Below, piece after piece: positions 44,079 through 53,497 of a stretch of 64,000 nt of DNA (position 1 is its first letter; the number at the start of each line of letters is the position of its first letter). The notes beneath the pieces are model-generated. The model saw only the letters and a program-made list of their open reading frames with translations. It had not been told where the DNA came from and did not search any database. This DNA comes from Streptomyces sp. NBC_01408 (GTDB taxonomy: Bacteria > Actinomycetota > Actinomycetes > Streptomycetales > Streptomycetaceae): positions 2,225,001 through 2,289,000 of the forward strand of contig NZ_JAPEPJ010000001.1 in assembly GCF_026340255.1 (NCBI RefSeq), read 5' to 3'. The position numbers and the translations under genes were made by a program.

Positions 44079-44532
44079 ACGCGCGTGGCGATCAGCCGCA
44101 GCTGTAGCTGACCAGACGGCCTCAACGGACCGGGCGGTCTCTGGGTCGTAGCGGGGTGGCCCGACCTACGACCCCTCGGGTGCTGGTCTCGCCGGGGCTT
44201 CCTTTGAACGCGCCGCTGGCCGGAGTACGGGCGGGTTCCAGGGCCTGACCGAGTCGCCGCAGATTTTCGGGCCTTGGCAGCACTAGCTCCGAACCGCTCC
44301 ATGGCCTCAGTTGACCGATCCACTTTGGATCGCATTCATCATTGAATCGTGCGCGAAATGTAAAATCCTGCCGACTTGCGATCAGGATTGCGGAGTGCTG
44401 CTCTGGAATAGGCAGGGGGTAAGGGGCTAAATGATCCGGGCCCGAATGGGTGGCGTTCAGCCGAAGTAGGGGGACGACGCGTCGTGTGACGACGGGATGC
44501 CCCGCGCTGCGACCCGCTATCGGAGGTTCACG
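44079..44532. other. Intergenic stretch within the element
   Basis: I see no gene in these 454 bases. An A/T-rich patch with TAAAAT at 44361-44366 may be a promoter -10 element for the secreted protein. Confidence 0.4.
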
Positions 44533-44988
44533 ATGACACAGGTCTCTTCTGCCCGCATTCCACTACGCCAGATCATGGCCGTGCTCTTGACGGCCGCCCT
44601 GACGCTCTCCCTCTCGGTGGTGCTCACCGTCACCTCGACGAAGGAAGCAGCCGCCTTGTGCTCCGCCAACCGGTTCAACGGAACGTGGCGCTCGTCCGAC
44701 GCGAGGCTGAAGCGTATCGACATATGGCAGGGAGAGGACTGCCACCTGTACGCCAGGGCCTGGTCCGTCTGCAAGAACGACTCGTCGCATATCTGCAGCT
44801 GGGGAAACAGGAGAATGGGAGACAGTCCCGAGCCGAACTTCCAGTTCGTCGGATACAACTGGAGCAACGCCGATGAGGTGCTGCACCTGCGGATGCAGGA
44901 CAGGTCTCACATCTCGGTGTGGGACAGCACCGACTACCACAACGGTAAGAAGGTCAGCTTCACGGTCGCGATGTACAAGAGCCGTTGA
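44533..44988 (+). CDS. Small secreted protein
   Basis: GGAGG six bases before ATG 44533 fixes the start. The 151-residue product has a signal peptide (IMAVLLTAALTLSLSVVLTV) and a mature domain of about 110 residues. That domain has four Cys and many Trp (FNGTWRSSDARLKRIDIWQG, CSWGNRR), a beta-rich secreted-domain pattern without a family name that I know. It is probable cargo of the element. Confidence 0.75.
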   Translation: MTQVSSARIPLRQIMAVLLTAALTLSLSVVLTVTSTKEAAALCSANRFNGTWRSSDARLKRIDIWQGEDCHLYARAWSVCKNDSSHICSWGNRRMGDSPEPNFQFVGYNWSNADEVLHLRMQDRSHISVWDSTDYHNGKKVSFTVAMYKSR

Positions 44989-45368
44989 GCCCGCGAAGGG
45001 CAGCAACTCCGCCCGCGCCGCTACTGGACGAGACCCCCTACCAAGACAGGTGGGGGCCTCGCCGCTCGTCCCCCGCCCCCGCCCCCGACAGGATGCGAAC
45101 CGCGCCGGGGTGGGCCCCTGTTCGCCGACCGTGCCTACACGGGTGCCGGCTCCTGGGTCACCACCGGACTCAAACGGCCACCGGGCGGCGAGCTCACCCT
45201 CACATGACCGTCATCACCAAAGCTGTCCTCATCCTGGAGGGGCAACGCTGAAAACGCTCAGTGCTACGGATCACGTCACCGCCACGGGCTGACCTCATGA
45301 TGGATGCCGGGCCGTCTGTGGGCAGTCGAGGGGCGGCCCAGGACGGCCGGCGACCACCACCAACAACC
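44989..45368. other. Intergenic stretch at the right end of the element
   Basis: No gene is convincing in these 380 bases. A hairpin with CCCCCTACC and GGTGGGGG (about 45034-45056) follows the secreted protein gene and is a likely terminator. Confidence 0.45.
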
Positions 45369-45406
45369 ACGACGGGCCCGGCACCAGGAGGTGCCGGGCC
45401 CGTCGT
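45369..45406. terminator. Terminator at the pmt end, carried by the element
   Basis: ACGACGGGCCCGGCACC and GGTGCCGGGCCCGTCGT form a perfect 17-bp stem with an AGGA loop. It has the same core as the native pmt terminator at 41191-41226, so the element appears to bring its own version. Confidence 0.8.
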
Positions 45407-45414
45407 TTTGCCTG

Positions 45415-45502
45415 CTAGACCCAGGTGTCCAGCCACATGCGGCCGCGCCAGGAGTCCATCGGGAGGGTCTGGCCCGTGTAGATCGGCCAGAAGTAGATGA
45501 AG
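45415..45502 (-). repeat. Direct repeat / att site fused to the pmt body
   Basis: This 88-bp sequence is identical to 41250-41337. It now encodes the last 28 residues and stop of pmt and marks the right junction of the element. Confidence 0.9.
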
Positions 45503-47184
45503 TTCCACACGATCAGCAGGACCAGCACCCCCGCCCCGATCGCGCCCAGCGCCCGCCGGCGTTCGGTCGAGCCCGCCGGGCCCAGCAGGGCGCCGATCAT
45601 CATCGCCACCGCCAGGCACAGGTACGGGACGAAGACCACCGCGTAGAAGTAGAAGATGGTCCGCTCCTGGTAGTTGAACCAGGGCAGCAGGCCCGCGCCG
45701 AGCGCGCACGCGATCGCGCCCGCCCGCCAGTCGCGGCGGAAGAACCACCGCCACAGCACGTACAGCAGCGCGAAGCAGCCCGCCCACCACAGCAGCGGGG
45801 TGCCCAGGGCCAGGACCTCGCGGGCGCACTTGCCCGCCTCCGTCGCCGGGCAGCCGTCGGTGCCGGGCTCGGGGGACTCGTAGAAGTAGGAGACGGGACG
45901 GCCCAGGACCAGCCAGCTCCACGGGTTGGAGTCGTAGGTGTGCCCCGAGGTCAGGCCGACGTGGAACTTGTAGACCTCGGTCTCGTAGTGCCACAGGCTG
46001 CGCAGCCACTCCGGCAGGAACGACAGGGAGCTGCCCTGGTCGTGCTTGGCCGCCCAGTCGCGCAGGTATCCGCCCTTGCCGTTGTCGGGGCTGAAGATCC
46101 AGCCGCTCCAGGAGGCCACGTACGTCACGACCGCCACCGGGACCGTGGAGACGAAGGCGGGCACGGCGTCGCGGCGCAGCATCGCCGCGTACGGGGCGCC
46201 CGCGCCCGCGGTGCGGCGTGCGGCGGCGTCCCAGAGGACGGTGAGGACGCCGAAGAAGGCCAGGACCACGAAGCCGTTCCACTTCGTGCCGGCGGCCAGG
46301 CCCAGGCAGACCCCGGCCAGGATCCGGTACGGGCGCCAGCCCAGCCGTAGCGTCTCGGCGATCTTCAGGTCCGGCCGGAGCCGGCCCTCGTCGTCCACCG
46401 GCAGCGCGGCCGCGAGTCTGGCCCGGGTCCGGTCGCGGTCGATGAGCAGCGCCCCGAAGGCGGCGAGGACGAAGAACATCAGCACCAGGTCGAGCAGCGC
46501 GGTACGGCTCATCACCAGGTGCAGGCCGTCCACGGCGAGCAGGGCGCCCGCCAGGCAGCCGAGGAAGGTGGAGCGCAGCAGGCGGCGCCCGATCCGGCAC
46601 AGCATCAGCACCGAGAGGGTGCCGAGCACGGCGGTCATGAACCGCCAGCCGAACGGGGTGAAGCCGAAGATCCACTCGCCGAGGCCGATCACCCACTTGC
46701 CGACGGGCGGGTGCACGACGTAGCCCGGGTCCAGGGGGAGGGAGATCCCGTCGGGGTTGGCGAGGATCGACTTGTCGATGTCCTTGGGCCAGCTCGCCTC
46801 GTAGCCCTGCTGGATCGTGGCCCAGGCGTCCTTGGCGTAGTACGTCTCGTCGAATATCACCGCCTTCGGGCTGCCCAGGTGCACGAACCGCAGCACCCCG
46901 GCGACCAGCGCCACCAGCAGCGGCCCCGCCCAGGCGAGGACCCGCTGCCAGGCGTCCACGGCCGAGGCGGGCACGCCGAGCGCCGTCCACAGCTGGTGGG
47001 ACGGCTTGGCGTACGGGGGCACCAGGCGGGTGCGGACGTCCGCGCGCGGCTCGGCCGCGGCGGAGCGCACGTAGCCGAAGCCGCGCAGGCGGCGCAGCCA
47101 GGTGGGCGGCTCTTCCGCCCGTCCCTCCGGCGGGGCGGGAGGGGCCCCCGCGGGGCTGGGCGGAGGCGTCGCGGTACTGGTCAC
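45415..47184 (-). CDS. pmt: Protein O-mannosyltransferase
   Basis: The 589-residue multi-spanning protein has the PMT/GT39 pattern: a first loop with FDETYYAKDAW (the catalytic Asp-Glu pair), HPPVGKWVIG, and about ten membrane segments. It transfers mannose from polyprenyl phosphate mannose to secreted proteins. In S. coelicolor Pmt is required for infection by phage phiC31. The last 28 codons coincide with an attachment site, so the present C-terminus was supplied or regenerated by the integrated element without changing the protein. Confidence 0.92.
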   Translation of the reverse strand: MTSTATPPPSPAGAPPAPPEGRAEEPPTWLRRLRGFGYVRSAAAEPRADVRTRLVPPYAKPSHQLWTALGVPASAVDAWQRVLAWAGPLLVALVAGVLRFVHLGSPKAVIFDETYYAKDAWATIQQGYEASWPKDIDKSILANPDGISLPLDPGYVVHPPVGKWVIGLGEWIFGFTPFGWRFMTAVLGTLSVLMLCRIGRRLLRSTFLGCLAGALLAVDGLHLVMSRTALLDLVLMFFVLAAFGALLIDRDRTRARLAAALPVDDEGRLRPDLKIAETLRLGWRPYRILAGVCLGLAAGTKWNGFVVLAFFGVLTVLWDAAARRTAGAGAPYAAMLRRDAVPAFVSTVPVAVVTYVASWSGWIFSPDNGKGGYLRDWAAKHDQGSSLSFLPEWLRSLWHYETEVYKFHVGLTSGHTYDSNPWSWLVLGRPVSYFYESPEPGTDGCPATEAGKCAREVLALGTPLLWWAGCFALLYVLWRWFFRRDWRAGAIACALGAGLLPWFNYQERTIFYFYAVVFVPYLCLAVAMMIGALLGPAGSTERRRALGAIGAGVLVLLIVWNFIYFWPIYTGQTLPMDSWRGRMWLDTWV

Positions 47185-47285
47185 CGGGCCATCGTAGGGA
47201 ACTGATCTGTGGGAGCCCAGTCATGCCGGGGAGCCTGCTGAAAGCGTCCCGGGGAACGGCCGGGCCCCAATGAGAGGATGGCCGG

Positions 47286-48194
47286 GTGACAACTGACCAG
47301 CCCCGCGGTACCGAACCCGTCCACCCGGCCCCCGGCGCGGCGGGTGTGCTCGTCCTCGCCGGCACCCCCATCGGCGATCTCGCCGACGCCCCGCCCCGGC
47401 TCGCGGCCGAGCTGGAACGGGCCGACGTGGTCGCCGCCGAGGACACCCGGCGGCTGCGCCGGCTGACCCAGGGGATCGGCGTGCACACCACCGGCCGGGT
47501 CCTGTCGTACTTCGAGGGCAACGAGTCGGCGCGCACCCCGGAACTGGTCGAGGCTCTGGAGGCGGGCAAGCGGGTGCTGCTCGTCACCGACGCGGGCATG
47601 CCCTCCGTCTCCGACCCCGGCTACCGGCTGGTCGCCGCCGCGGTGGAGAAGGACATCAAGGTCACCGCCGTGCCCGGCCCCTCGGCCGTGCTCACCGCGC
47701 TCGCCCTGTCCGGGCTGCCGGTGGACCGCTTCTGCTTCGAGGGGTTCCTGCCGCGCAAGGCGGGCGAGCGCCTGGGCCGGCTGCGCGAGGTGGCCGACGA
47801 GCGGCGCACGCTCGTGTACTTCGAGGCCCCGCACCGGCTCGACGACACCCTGGCCGCGATGGCCGAGGTGTTCGGCCCGCAGCGGCGGGCCGCCGTGTGC
47901 CGCGAGCTGACGAAGACCTACGAGGAGGTCAAGCGCGGCGGCCTCGGCGAGCTGGCGGCCTGGGCGGCCGAGGGCGTGCGCGGGGAGATCACCGTCGTCG
48001 TGGAGGGCGCCGCCGCGCCCGGGCCCGGCGACGTGGACGCGGTGGAGCTGGTGCGCAGGGTGCGGGTGCGCGAGGAGGCGGGGGAGCGGCGCAAGGAGGC
48101 CATCGCGGCCGTCGCGGCCGAGGCCGGGGTACCCAAGCGGGAGGTGTTCGACGCGGTGGTGGCGGCAAAGAATGAGGCACAAAAGGTGCCGTAA
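47286..48194 (+). CDS. rsmI: 16S rRNA 2'-O-ribose methyltransferase RsmI
   Basis: The 302-residue protein from GTG 47286 has the tetrapyrrole-methylase-type SAM fold of RsmI. Landmarks are LAGTPIGDLADAP, AAEDTRRLRRL, LVTDAGMPSVSDPG and VPGPSAVLTAL, plus a C-terminal helical domain. It methylates C1402 of 16S rRNA. It is divergent from pmt with a 101-base gap. Confidence 0.93.
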   Translation: MTTDQPRGTEPVHPAPGAAGVLVLAGTPIGDLADAPPRLAAELERADVVAAEDTRRLRRLTQGIGVHTTGRVLSYFEGNESARTPELVEALEAGKRVLLVTDAGMPSVSDPGYRLVAAAVEKDIKVTAVPGPSAVLTALALSGLPVDRFCFEGFLPRKAGERLGRLREVADERRTLVYFEAPHRLDDTLAAMAEVFGPQRRAAVCRELTKTYEEVKRGGLGELAAWAAEGVRGEITVVVEGAAAPGPGDVDAVELVRRVRVREEAGERRKEAIAAVAAEAGVPKREVFDAVVAAKNEAQKVP

Positions 48195-48354
48195 GTCGGT
48201 AAAGAGCTAACCTGAAAGGCAAAGCTCAGACCGCGCACCGGGCGCTTTGGGCATGAGTCGCCCAAAGGCCGTCCAACACTAGACAGGGCCTGATGCGCTC
48301 CCGCCCGAAGAGGCGTCCACTGGCAATGGCACCAGTGGAACAAGAGGAGCTGGC

Positions 48355-48846
48355 ATGAGTGAGATCGCAGACACCCCGGTACCCGTCTCCGCGGCCGGCG
48401 CGCCGGTCCCGGCACCTGATGTGCAGACCGTGCACGAGGCGTACTCCTTCGCCTGCATGCGGTGCGGATACGGCTGGGAGCAGGCCTACGCGATAGAGCA
48501 CCACGTCGACGCCGCGGGCCGGCCGTTCATCATGTACACGGTCAAGGGTGAGCGGGTGCCCTCCCCGCTGTCGAACCTGACCTGCCTCAACTGCGGCGGC
48601 CACGTCGTACGCATCATGCGGGCGGGCCAGGTCTCCTCGGTGCTCGGCATGCTCGACCAGCTCTACCACTACCCCGTCGCGCCCGGGATCGCCGGCCCGG
48701 TGCCGGCGGGCGCGAACGTCCCCAGGACCCCGAAGCCGCGCAGGGCCACCCCGCGCCACGACGCCCCCGGGCCCGTAGCCATCGACGCGGACGAGGAGCG
48801 CCGGGGCCTGCTCTCCCGGCTGCTGGGGATCTTCCGCCGGTCATAG
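48355..48846 (+). CDS. Zinc-ribbon hypothetical protein
   Basis: The 163-residue protein has two CxxC pairs (FACMRCGYGW and LTCLNCGGH) that should form a zinc ribbon, a middle helix and a Pro/Arg-rich linker ending in a basic helix LLSRLLGIFRRS. I recognise it only as a conserved actinobacterial protein located between rsmI and tatD. Confidence 0.8.
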   Translation: MSEIADTPVPVSAAGAPVPAPDVQTVHEAYSFACMRCGYGWEQAYAIEHHVDAAGRPFIMYTVKGERVPSPLSNLTCLNCGGHVVRIMRAGQVSSVLGMLDQLYHYPVAPGIAGPVPAGANVPRTPKPRRATPRHDAPGPVAIDADEERRGLLSRLLGIFRRS

Positions 48847-48857
48847 GATTCGGCCCT

Positions 48858-49730
48858 ATGAGCGCTTCGAAGGACGCACCGCCGCCGCTGCCCGAACCCC
48901 TCCGGGTGGCGGTGGCGGATTCGCACACCCACCTGGACATGCAGTCCGGGACCGTCGAGGAGGGCCTGGCGAAGGCCGCCTCGGTGGGTGTGACGACCGT
49001 CGTCCAGGTGGGCTGCGACGTGAAGGGCTCCCGCTGGGCGGCCGAGACCGCCGCCGCCTACGAGAACGTCCACGCGGCCGTGGCCCTTCACCCGAACGAA
49101 GCCCCCCGCATCGTGCACGGGGACCCCGACGGCTGGTCCCGGCAGGGCGCGCGGACCGGGGGCGGCGAGGGCGCCCTGGACGACGCGCTGGCCGAGATCG
49201 AGGCGCTGGCCGCGCTGGACCACGTCAAGGCGGTCGGCGAGACCGGGCTGGACTACTTCCGCACCGGGCCCGAGGGGATGGCCGCGCAGGAGCGTTCCTT
49301 CCGCGCCCACATCGAGATCGCCAAGCGGCAGGGCAAGGCCCTGGTCATCCACGACCGCGAGGCCCACGCGGACGTCCTGCGGGTGCTGCGCGAGGAGGGC
49401 GCCCCGGAGCGGACCGTCTTCCACTGCTACTCCGGGGACGCTGCCATGGCCCGCGAGTGCGCCGCCGCCGGGTACTACATGTCCTTCGCCGGGACGGTCA
49501 CCTTCAAGAACGCGGCGCCGCTGCGCGAGGCCCTCGCCGTGGCCCCGCTGGAGCTGGTCCTCGTCGAGACGGACGCGCCCTACCTCACCCCGGCCCCGTA
49601 CCGCGGACGGCCCAACGCCCCGTACCTCATTCCGCTGACCGTACGGGCGATGGCGGCGGTCCGCGGCCTCGACGAGGACGCGATGGCCACGGCCCTGGCG
49701 GCCAACACGGCCCGCGCCTTCGGCTACTGA
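48858..49730 (+). CDS. tatD: TatD-family metal-dependent hydrolase
   Basis: The 290-residue TIM-barrel protein has HTHLD, AVGETGLDYF, IHDRE, FHCYSGD and ETDAPYLTP, the complete TatD metal set. TatD proteins are 3'-5' DNA/RNA exonucleases. The gene starts 11 bases after the zinc-ribbon gene. Confidence 0.92.
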   Translation: MSASKDAPPPLPEPLRVAVADSHTHLDMQSGTVEEGLAKAASVGVTTVVQVGCDVKGSRWAAETAAAYENVHAAVALHPNEAPRIVHGDPDGWSRQGARTGGGEGALDDALAEIEALAALDHVKAVGETGLDYFRTGPEGMAAQERSFRAHIEIAKRQGKALVIHDREAHADVLRVLREEGAPERTVFHCYSGDAAMARECAAAGYYMSFAGTVTFKNAAPLREALAVAPLELVLVETDAPYLTPAPYRGRPNAPYLIPLTVRAMAAVRGLDEDAMATALAANTARAFGY

Positions 49731-49871
49731 GACCGCCGGCGCCCCCGACGCCCGACGCCCGGCGCCCGACGTTCGACACGCTGAGTAGCCGCACCGCTTT
49801 GTTTGAGTGACCGCAGCTCCGCTAAGGTGCCGTGCCCCGACCAGGGGTGCCGGACCAGTGGAGCGAGCGTC

Positions 49872-51632
49872 GTGAGCGATACGCAGGGCAGTCACCGCCT
49901 CGGCGGTCCCGTCCCGGAGTCGTACGGGGCCGATCAGCCGACCTGGCCGCCGACGCTGCCGGACCCCGGGCCGCTCACCTGGCCCGCCGCCGACCCAGGG
50001 CCGCTCGCCTGGACCGCCCCAGACCCAGGGCCGGTGGCCTGGCCCGCCCCCGAAGGGGATACCGAGCCGGGGGTCCCGGCCCCGCGGGCATCGCGCCGCC
50101 GCGCCCTCGGCCCGGAGACGCAGCCGTCCGCCGACGCGCCGGGCACGGGCCGCCGCCGCAGCGCCGGTGAATCCGGCGGCCCGCCCGCCGGGGAAGGCCC
50201 CCCGTCCGCATCCGCCGGGCCCGGCCGCCGCCGCGGTGCCGCGGCCGACGCCGAGGACCTCGCCGCCGCACCCGCCGGGACCGGCTCCGGCCGCCGCAGG
50301 GGCGGCGCGGCCGACACCGCCACCCCACCCGCGCCGGGTACCGGCAGACGCCGGGGCGGCCCGGAGGCCGGAGACGCGGGCTCCCCAACCCTCCCCGCGC
50401 CCGCAGGACCCGGCCGACGCCGGGGCGGCGGGCAGCCGCCCCCCGAACCGGAGACCGCGCCCGCCGGACGCGCCCACCGCCGGGCCGCCGCCGGGGCCCC
50501 GACGGCAGGCACCGGACTCCTCGCCGCCCCCGTCCCGGCAGGGAACTGGCGGCGCATCATCCCCCAGGCGCTCGTCGTCGCCTTCCTCGCCGGCGGCACC
50601 ACCGCCTTCGTCGCCGCCGACAAGGCGGTACGGCTCACCGTGGACGGCGTACCGAGGACCCTGCACACCTTCGCCGACGGCGTGGACGAGCTGCTCGCCG
50701 CCGAAGGCCTCGGCGTCGGCCCGCACGACCTCGTCGCCCCCGCCCCCGGCGCGCCCATCGAGGACGGCGAGGAGATCGTCGTCCGCTACGGCCGCCCGCT
50801 GCGCCTCACCGTCGACGGGCAGCAGCGCCAGGTGTGGACCACCGCCCGCACCGTCGACGGGGCCCTGCGCCAGTTCGGCATCCGCGCCGAGGGTGCCCAC
50901 CTCTCCGCCCCCCGCACCGCGTCCGTCCCGCGCGCTGGCCTGACCCTCAACGTCCGCACCGAGCGCAGCGTCACCTTCATGGCCGACGGCCGCGAACGCA
51001 CCATCCGCACCAACGCCGCCACCGTCGGGGAGGCCCTCGGCCAGGCCGGCATCACCCTCCAGGGCCAGGACACCACCTCCGTGCCCCCCGGCTCCTTCCC
51101 GCGCGACGGCCAGACCGTCACCGTGCTCCGGATCACCGGCACGCGCGAGGTCCGGGAGGAACGCATCCCGTACGCGACGGAGCGGGTCGAGGACGGCAGC
51201 CTCTTCGCCGGGACCGAGGTCGTCGAAAGGGCGGGCCGGCCCGGGGCCCGCCGGGTCACCTACAGCCTGCGCACCGTCAACGGGGTCCGGCAGCAGCCCC
51301 GCCGCGTCGCCGAGGAGACGATCCGCGAGCCCGTCACCCAGCTCGTCAAGGTCGGCACGAAGCCGCTGCCGGCCTCCGTCTCGGGCGCGGACGGCCTCGA
51401 CTGGCCGGCCCTGGCCCAGTGCGAGTCCGGCGGGCGCCCCTCGGCCACCGACCCCTCCGGCACCTACGGCGGGCTCTACCAGTTCGACGTCCGCACCTGG
51501 CAGGGGCTCGGCGGCAGCGGCCGCCCGCAGGACGCCTCCGGCGCGGAGCAGACGTACCGGGCGAAGAAGCTCTACGTACAGCGGGGCGCGAGCCCGTGGC
51601 CGCACTGCGGCCGCAGGCTCACCCGGGGGTGA
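49872..51632 (+). CDS. rpfB: Resuscitation-promoting factor (RpfB type)
   Basis: GTG 49872 with GGAG upstream gives 586 residues. A Pro/Arg-rich cytosolic region (residues 1-225) precedes one membrane segment (IIPQALVVAFLAGGTTAFVA). Then come three DUF348 repeats (LTVDGVPRTL, LTVDGQQRQV, FMADGRERTI), a G5 domain and a C-terminal Rpf lytic transglycosylase domain (DWPALAQCESGGRP with catalytic Glu, YGGLYQF, CGRRL). Rpf proteins cleave peptidoglycan during germination. The unusually long cytosolic tail is notable. The start could also be TTG 49803, but no site supports it. Confidence 0.88.
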   Translation: MSDTQGSHRLGGPVPESYGADQPTWPPTLPDPGPLTWPAADPGPLAWTAPDPGPVAWPAPEGDTEPGVPAPRASRRRALGPETQPSADAPGTGRRRSAGESGGPPAGEGPPSASAGPGRRRGAAADAEDLAAAPAGTGSGRRRGGAADTATPPAPGTGRRRGGPEAGDAGSPTLPAPAGPGRRRGGGQPPPEPETAPAGRAHRRAAAGAPTAGTGLLAAPVPAGNWRRIIPQALVVAFLAGGTTAFVAADKAVRLTVDGVPRTLHTFADGVDELLAAEGLGVGPHDLVAPAPGAPIEDGEEIVVRYGRPLRLTVDGQQRQVWTTARTVDGALRQFGIRAEGAHLSAPRTASVPRAGLTLNVRTERSVTFMADGRERTIRTNAATVGEALGQAGITLQGQDTTSVPPGSFPRDGQTVTVLRITGTREVREERIPYATERVEDGSLFAGTEVVERAGRPGARRVTYSLRTVNGVRQQPRRVAEETIREPVTQLVKVGTKPLPASVSGADGLDWPALAQCESGGRPSATDPSGTYGGLYQFDVRTWQGLGGSGRPQDASGAEQTYRAKKLYVQRGASPWPHCGRRLTRG

Positions 51633-51692
51633 CCGCGCGGCGGAGCCGCGGTCCGGCGCGGGACCGCCGGGCCGATCTGAGACGCTTTACCG

Positions 51693-52604
51693 GTGAGCAC
51701 CGCAGAGCAGCAGCCCGAAACCGCCTCCTCCAGTACCCCCGACGCACTCCTCGGCGCGTCCGACATCCGCGAGCTGGCAGCAGCCCTCGGTGTCCGCCCG
51801 ACGAAGCAGAAGGGCCAGAACTTCGTCATCGACGCCAACACGGTCCGCCGGATCGTGCGCACCGCCGAGGTGCGCCCCGACGACGTGGTCGTCGAGGTCG
51901 GGCCGGGCCTGGGCTCGCTGACGCTCGCCCTGCTGGAGGCCGCCGACCGGGTGATCGCCGTCGAGATCGACGACATCCTGGCCGCGGCGCTGCCCGCCAC
52001 CATCGAGGCCCGGATGCCCACGCGCCGGGACCGCTTCGCGCTGGTCCACTCCGACGCGATGCTGGTCACGGAACTGCCCGGTCCGGCCCCGACCGCGCTC
52101 GTCGCGAACCTGCCGTACAACGTGGCCGTGCCCGTCCTGCTGACGATGCTCGACCGCTTCCCGACCATCGAGCGGACCCTGGTCATGGTGCAGGCGGAGG
52201 TCGCCGACCGGCTCGCCGCCAAGCCGGGCAACAAGGTGTACGGGGTCCCGTCCGTCAAGGCCAACTGGTACGCCCACGTCAAGCGCGCCGGGTCCATCGG
52301 CCGCAACGTCTTCTGGCCCGCGCCCAACGTCGACTCCGGTCTGGTCTCACTGGTGCGCCGCACCGAACCGATCAAGACCAGCGCCTCGAAGGCGGAGGTC
52401 TTCGCGGTCGTGGACGCGGCGTTCGCGCAGCGCCGCAAGACCCTGCGCGCCGCCCTGGCCGGCTGGGCCGGCTCGGCGGCGGGCGCCGAGGCGGCGCTGG
52501 TCGCCGCGGGAGTGTCGCCGCAGGCCCGCGGGGAGTCCCTGACGGTGGAGGAGTTCGCGGCGATCGCCGAGAACAAGCCCGCGGCGGAGAGGCCCGCACT
52601 GTGA
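51693..52604 (+). CDS. rsmA: 16S rRNA dimethyladenosine transferase
   Basis: The 303-residue KsgA/RsmA protein has [32 protein letters not shown] and the catalytic [11 protein letters not shown]. It dimethylates A1518 and A1519 of 16S rRNA. It overlaps ispE by four bases (GTGA). Confidence 0.95.
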   Translation: MSTAEQQPETASSSTPDALLGASDIRELAAALGVRPTKQKGQNFVIDANTVRRIVRTAEVRPDDVVVEVGPGLGSLTLALLEAADRVIAVEIDDILAAALPATIEARMPTRRDRFALVHSDAMLVTELPGPAPTALVANLPYNVAVPVLLTMLDRFPTIERTLVMVQAEVADRLAAKPGNKVYGVPSVKANWYAHVKRAGSIGRNVFWPAPNVDSGLVSLVRRTEPIKTSASKAEVFAVVDAAFAQRRKTLRAALAGWAGSAAGAEAALVAAGVSPQARGESLTVEEFAAIAENKPAAERPAL

Positions 52605-53497
52605 GCGTGACCGTACGGGTCCCGGCGAAGGTCAACGTCCAGCTGGCGGTGGGCGCGGCCCGCCCCGACGGCTTCCACGGCCTGGCCAACGTCTTCCTCG
52701 CGGTCTCCCTCTTCGACGAGGTCACGGCCACCCCCGCCCAGGCCCTGACCGTCACCTGCGCGGGCCCCGACGCCGACCAGGTCCCCCTGGACCGCACCAA
52801 CCTCGCCGCGCGCGCCGCCGAGATCCTCGCGGCCCGGGCCGGCATCGAACCCGCCGTCCACCTCCACATCGCGAAGAACATCCCCGTCGCGGGCGGCATG
52901 GCGGGCGGCAGCGCGGACGGCGCCGCCGCACTGCTGGCCTGCGACGCCCTGTGGGGCCTGGACACCCCGCGCGCCGAACTGCTCGACATCTGCGCGGTAC
53001 TGGGCAGCGACGTCCCCTTCAGCCTCGTCGGCGGGGCCGCGCTGGGCACGGGCCGCGGCGAGCTGCTCACCCCGGTGGACGCGGGCACCTTCCACTGGGT
53101 GTTCGCCGTGGCCGACGGCGGACTGTCCACCCCGGCGGTGTTCCGCGAGTTCGACCGCCTCACCGCCGGTACGGCGGTCCCGGAGCCCGAGGCCTCCCCG
53201 GCGCTCCTCGCCGCGCTCGCCTCCGGCGACCCCGACGCGCTGGCCGCCACCCTGGCCAACGACCTCCAGCCCGCCGCCCTGTCGCTGCGGCCGGCCCTGG
53301 CGGACACCCTGGCCGCGGGGACCGGGGCCGGCGCGCTGGCCGCGCTGGTCTCCGGCTCGGGCCCCACCACGGCCTTCCTGGTCCGCGACGAGGAATCCGC
53401 GGCGAAGGTCGCCGCCGCGCTGTACGCCGCCGGTGCGTGCCGCGCCACCCACGTGGCCTCCTCCCCGGCCCCCGGAGCCACGGTCCTGCCGTCCTGA
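52601..53497 (+). CDS. ispE: 4-diphosphocytidyl-2-C-methyl-D-erythritol kinase
   Basis: The 298-residue GHMP kinase has [11 protein letters not shown], the ATP loop [26 protein letters not shown] and GSGPTTAF. It catalyses the fourth step of the MEP isoprenoid pathway. The rsmA-ispE coupling is widespread in actinobacteria. Confidence 0.94.
   Translation: MSVTVRVPAKVNVQLAVGAARPDGFHGLANVFLAVSLFDEVTATPAQALTVTCAGPDADQVPLDRTNLAARAAEILAARAGIEPAVHLHIAKNIPVAGGMAGGSADGAAALLACDALWGLDTPRAELLDICAVLGSDVPFSLVGGAALGTGRGELLTPVDAGTFHWVFAVADGGLSTPAVFREFDRLTAGTAVPEPEASPALLAALASGDPDALAATLANDLQPAALSLRPALADTLAAGTGAGALAALVSGSGPTTAFLVRDEESAAKVAAALYAAGACRATHVASSPAPGATVLPS

Larger units (their letters stand above)
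41250..45502. mobile_element. Decayed integrative element inserted in the 3' end of pmt
   Basis: Perfect 88-bp direct repeats (41250-41337 and 45415-45502) bound the element. Between them are a tyrosine-integrase pseudogene, an excisionase remnant, a truncated HTH regulator, a small membrane protein, a two-membrane-segment cargo protein and a secreted protein. The layout matches Streptomyces AICE-type elements or prophage remnants. Insertion kept pmt functional by replacing its last 28 codons. No replication or transfer genes remain, and the integrase is dead, so it is presumably immobile. Confidence 0.85.

Noticed and set aside
43505..44107. Plus-strand 200-residue ORF opposite the HTH regulator
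   Set aside because: It crosses the HTH gene antisense and the small membrane protein in the wrong frame; no motif supports it.
49740..49871. ydaO-type c-di-AMP riboswitch before rpfB
   Set aside because: Such riboswitches precede some Streptomyces rpf genes, but only about 140 bases are available and the conserved core is not recognisable.
48669..51605. Very long minus-strand open frame opposite tatD and rpfB
   Set aside because: It is the GC-rich antisense shadow of recognised genes, has no family motifs and spans gene boundaries.
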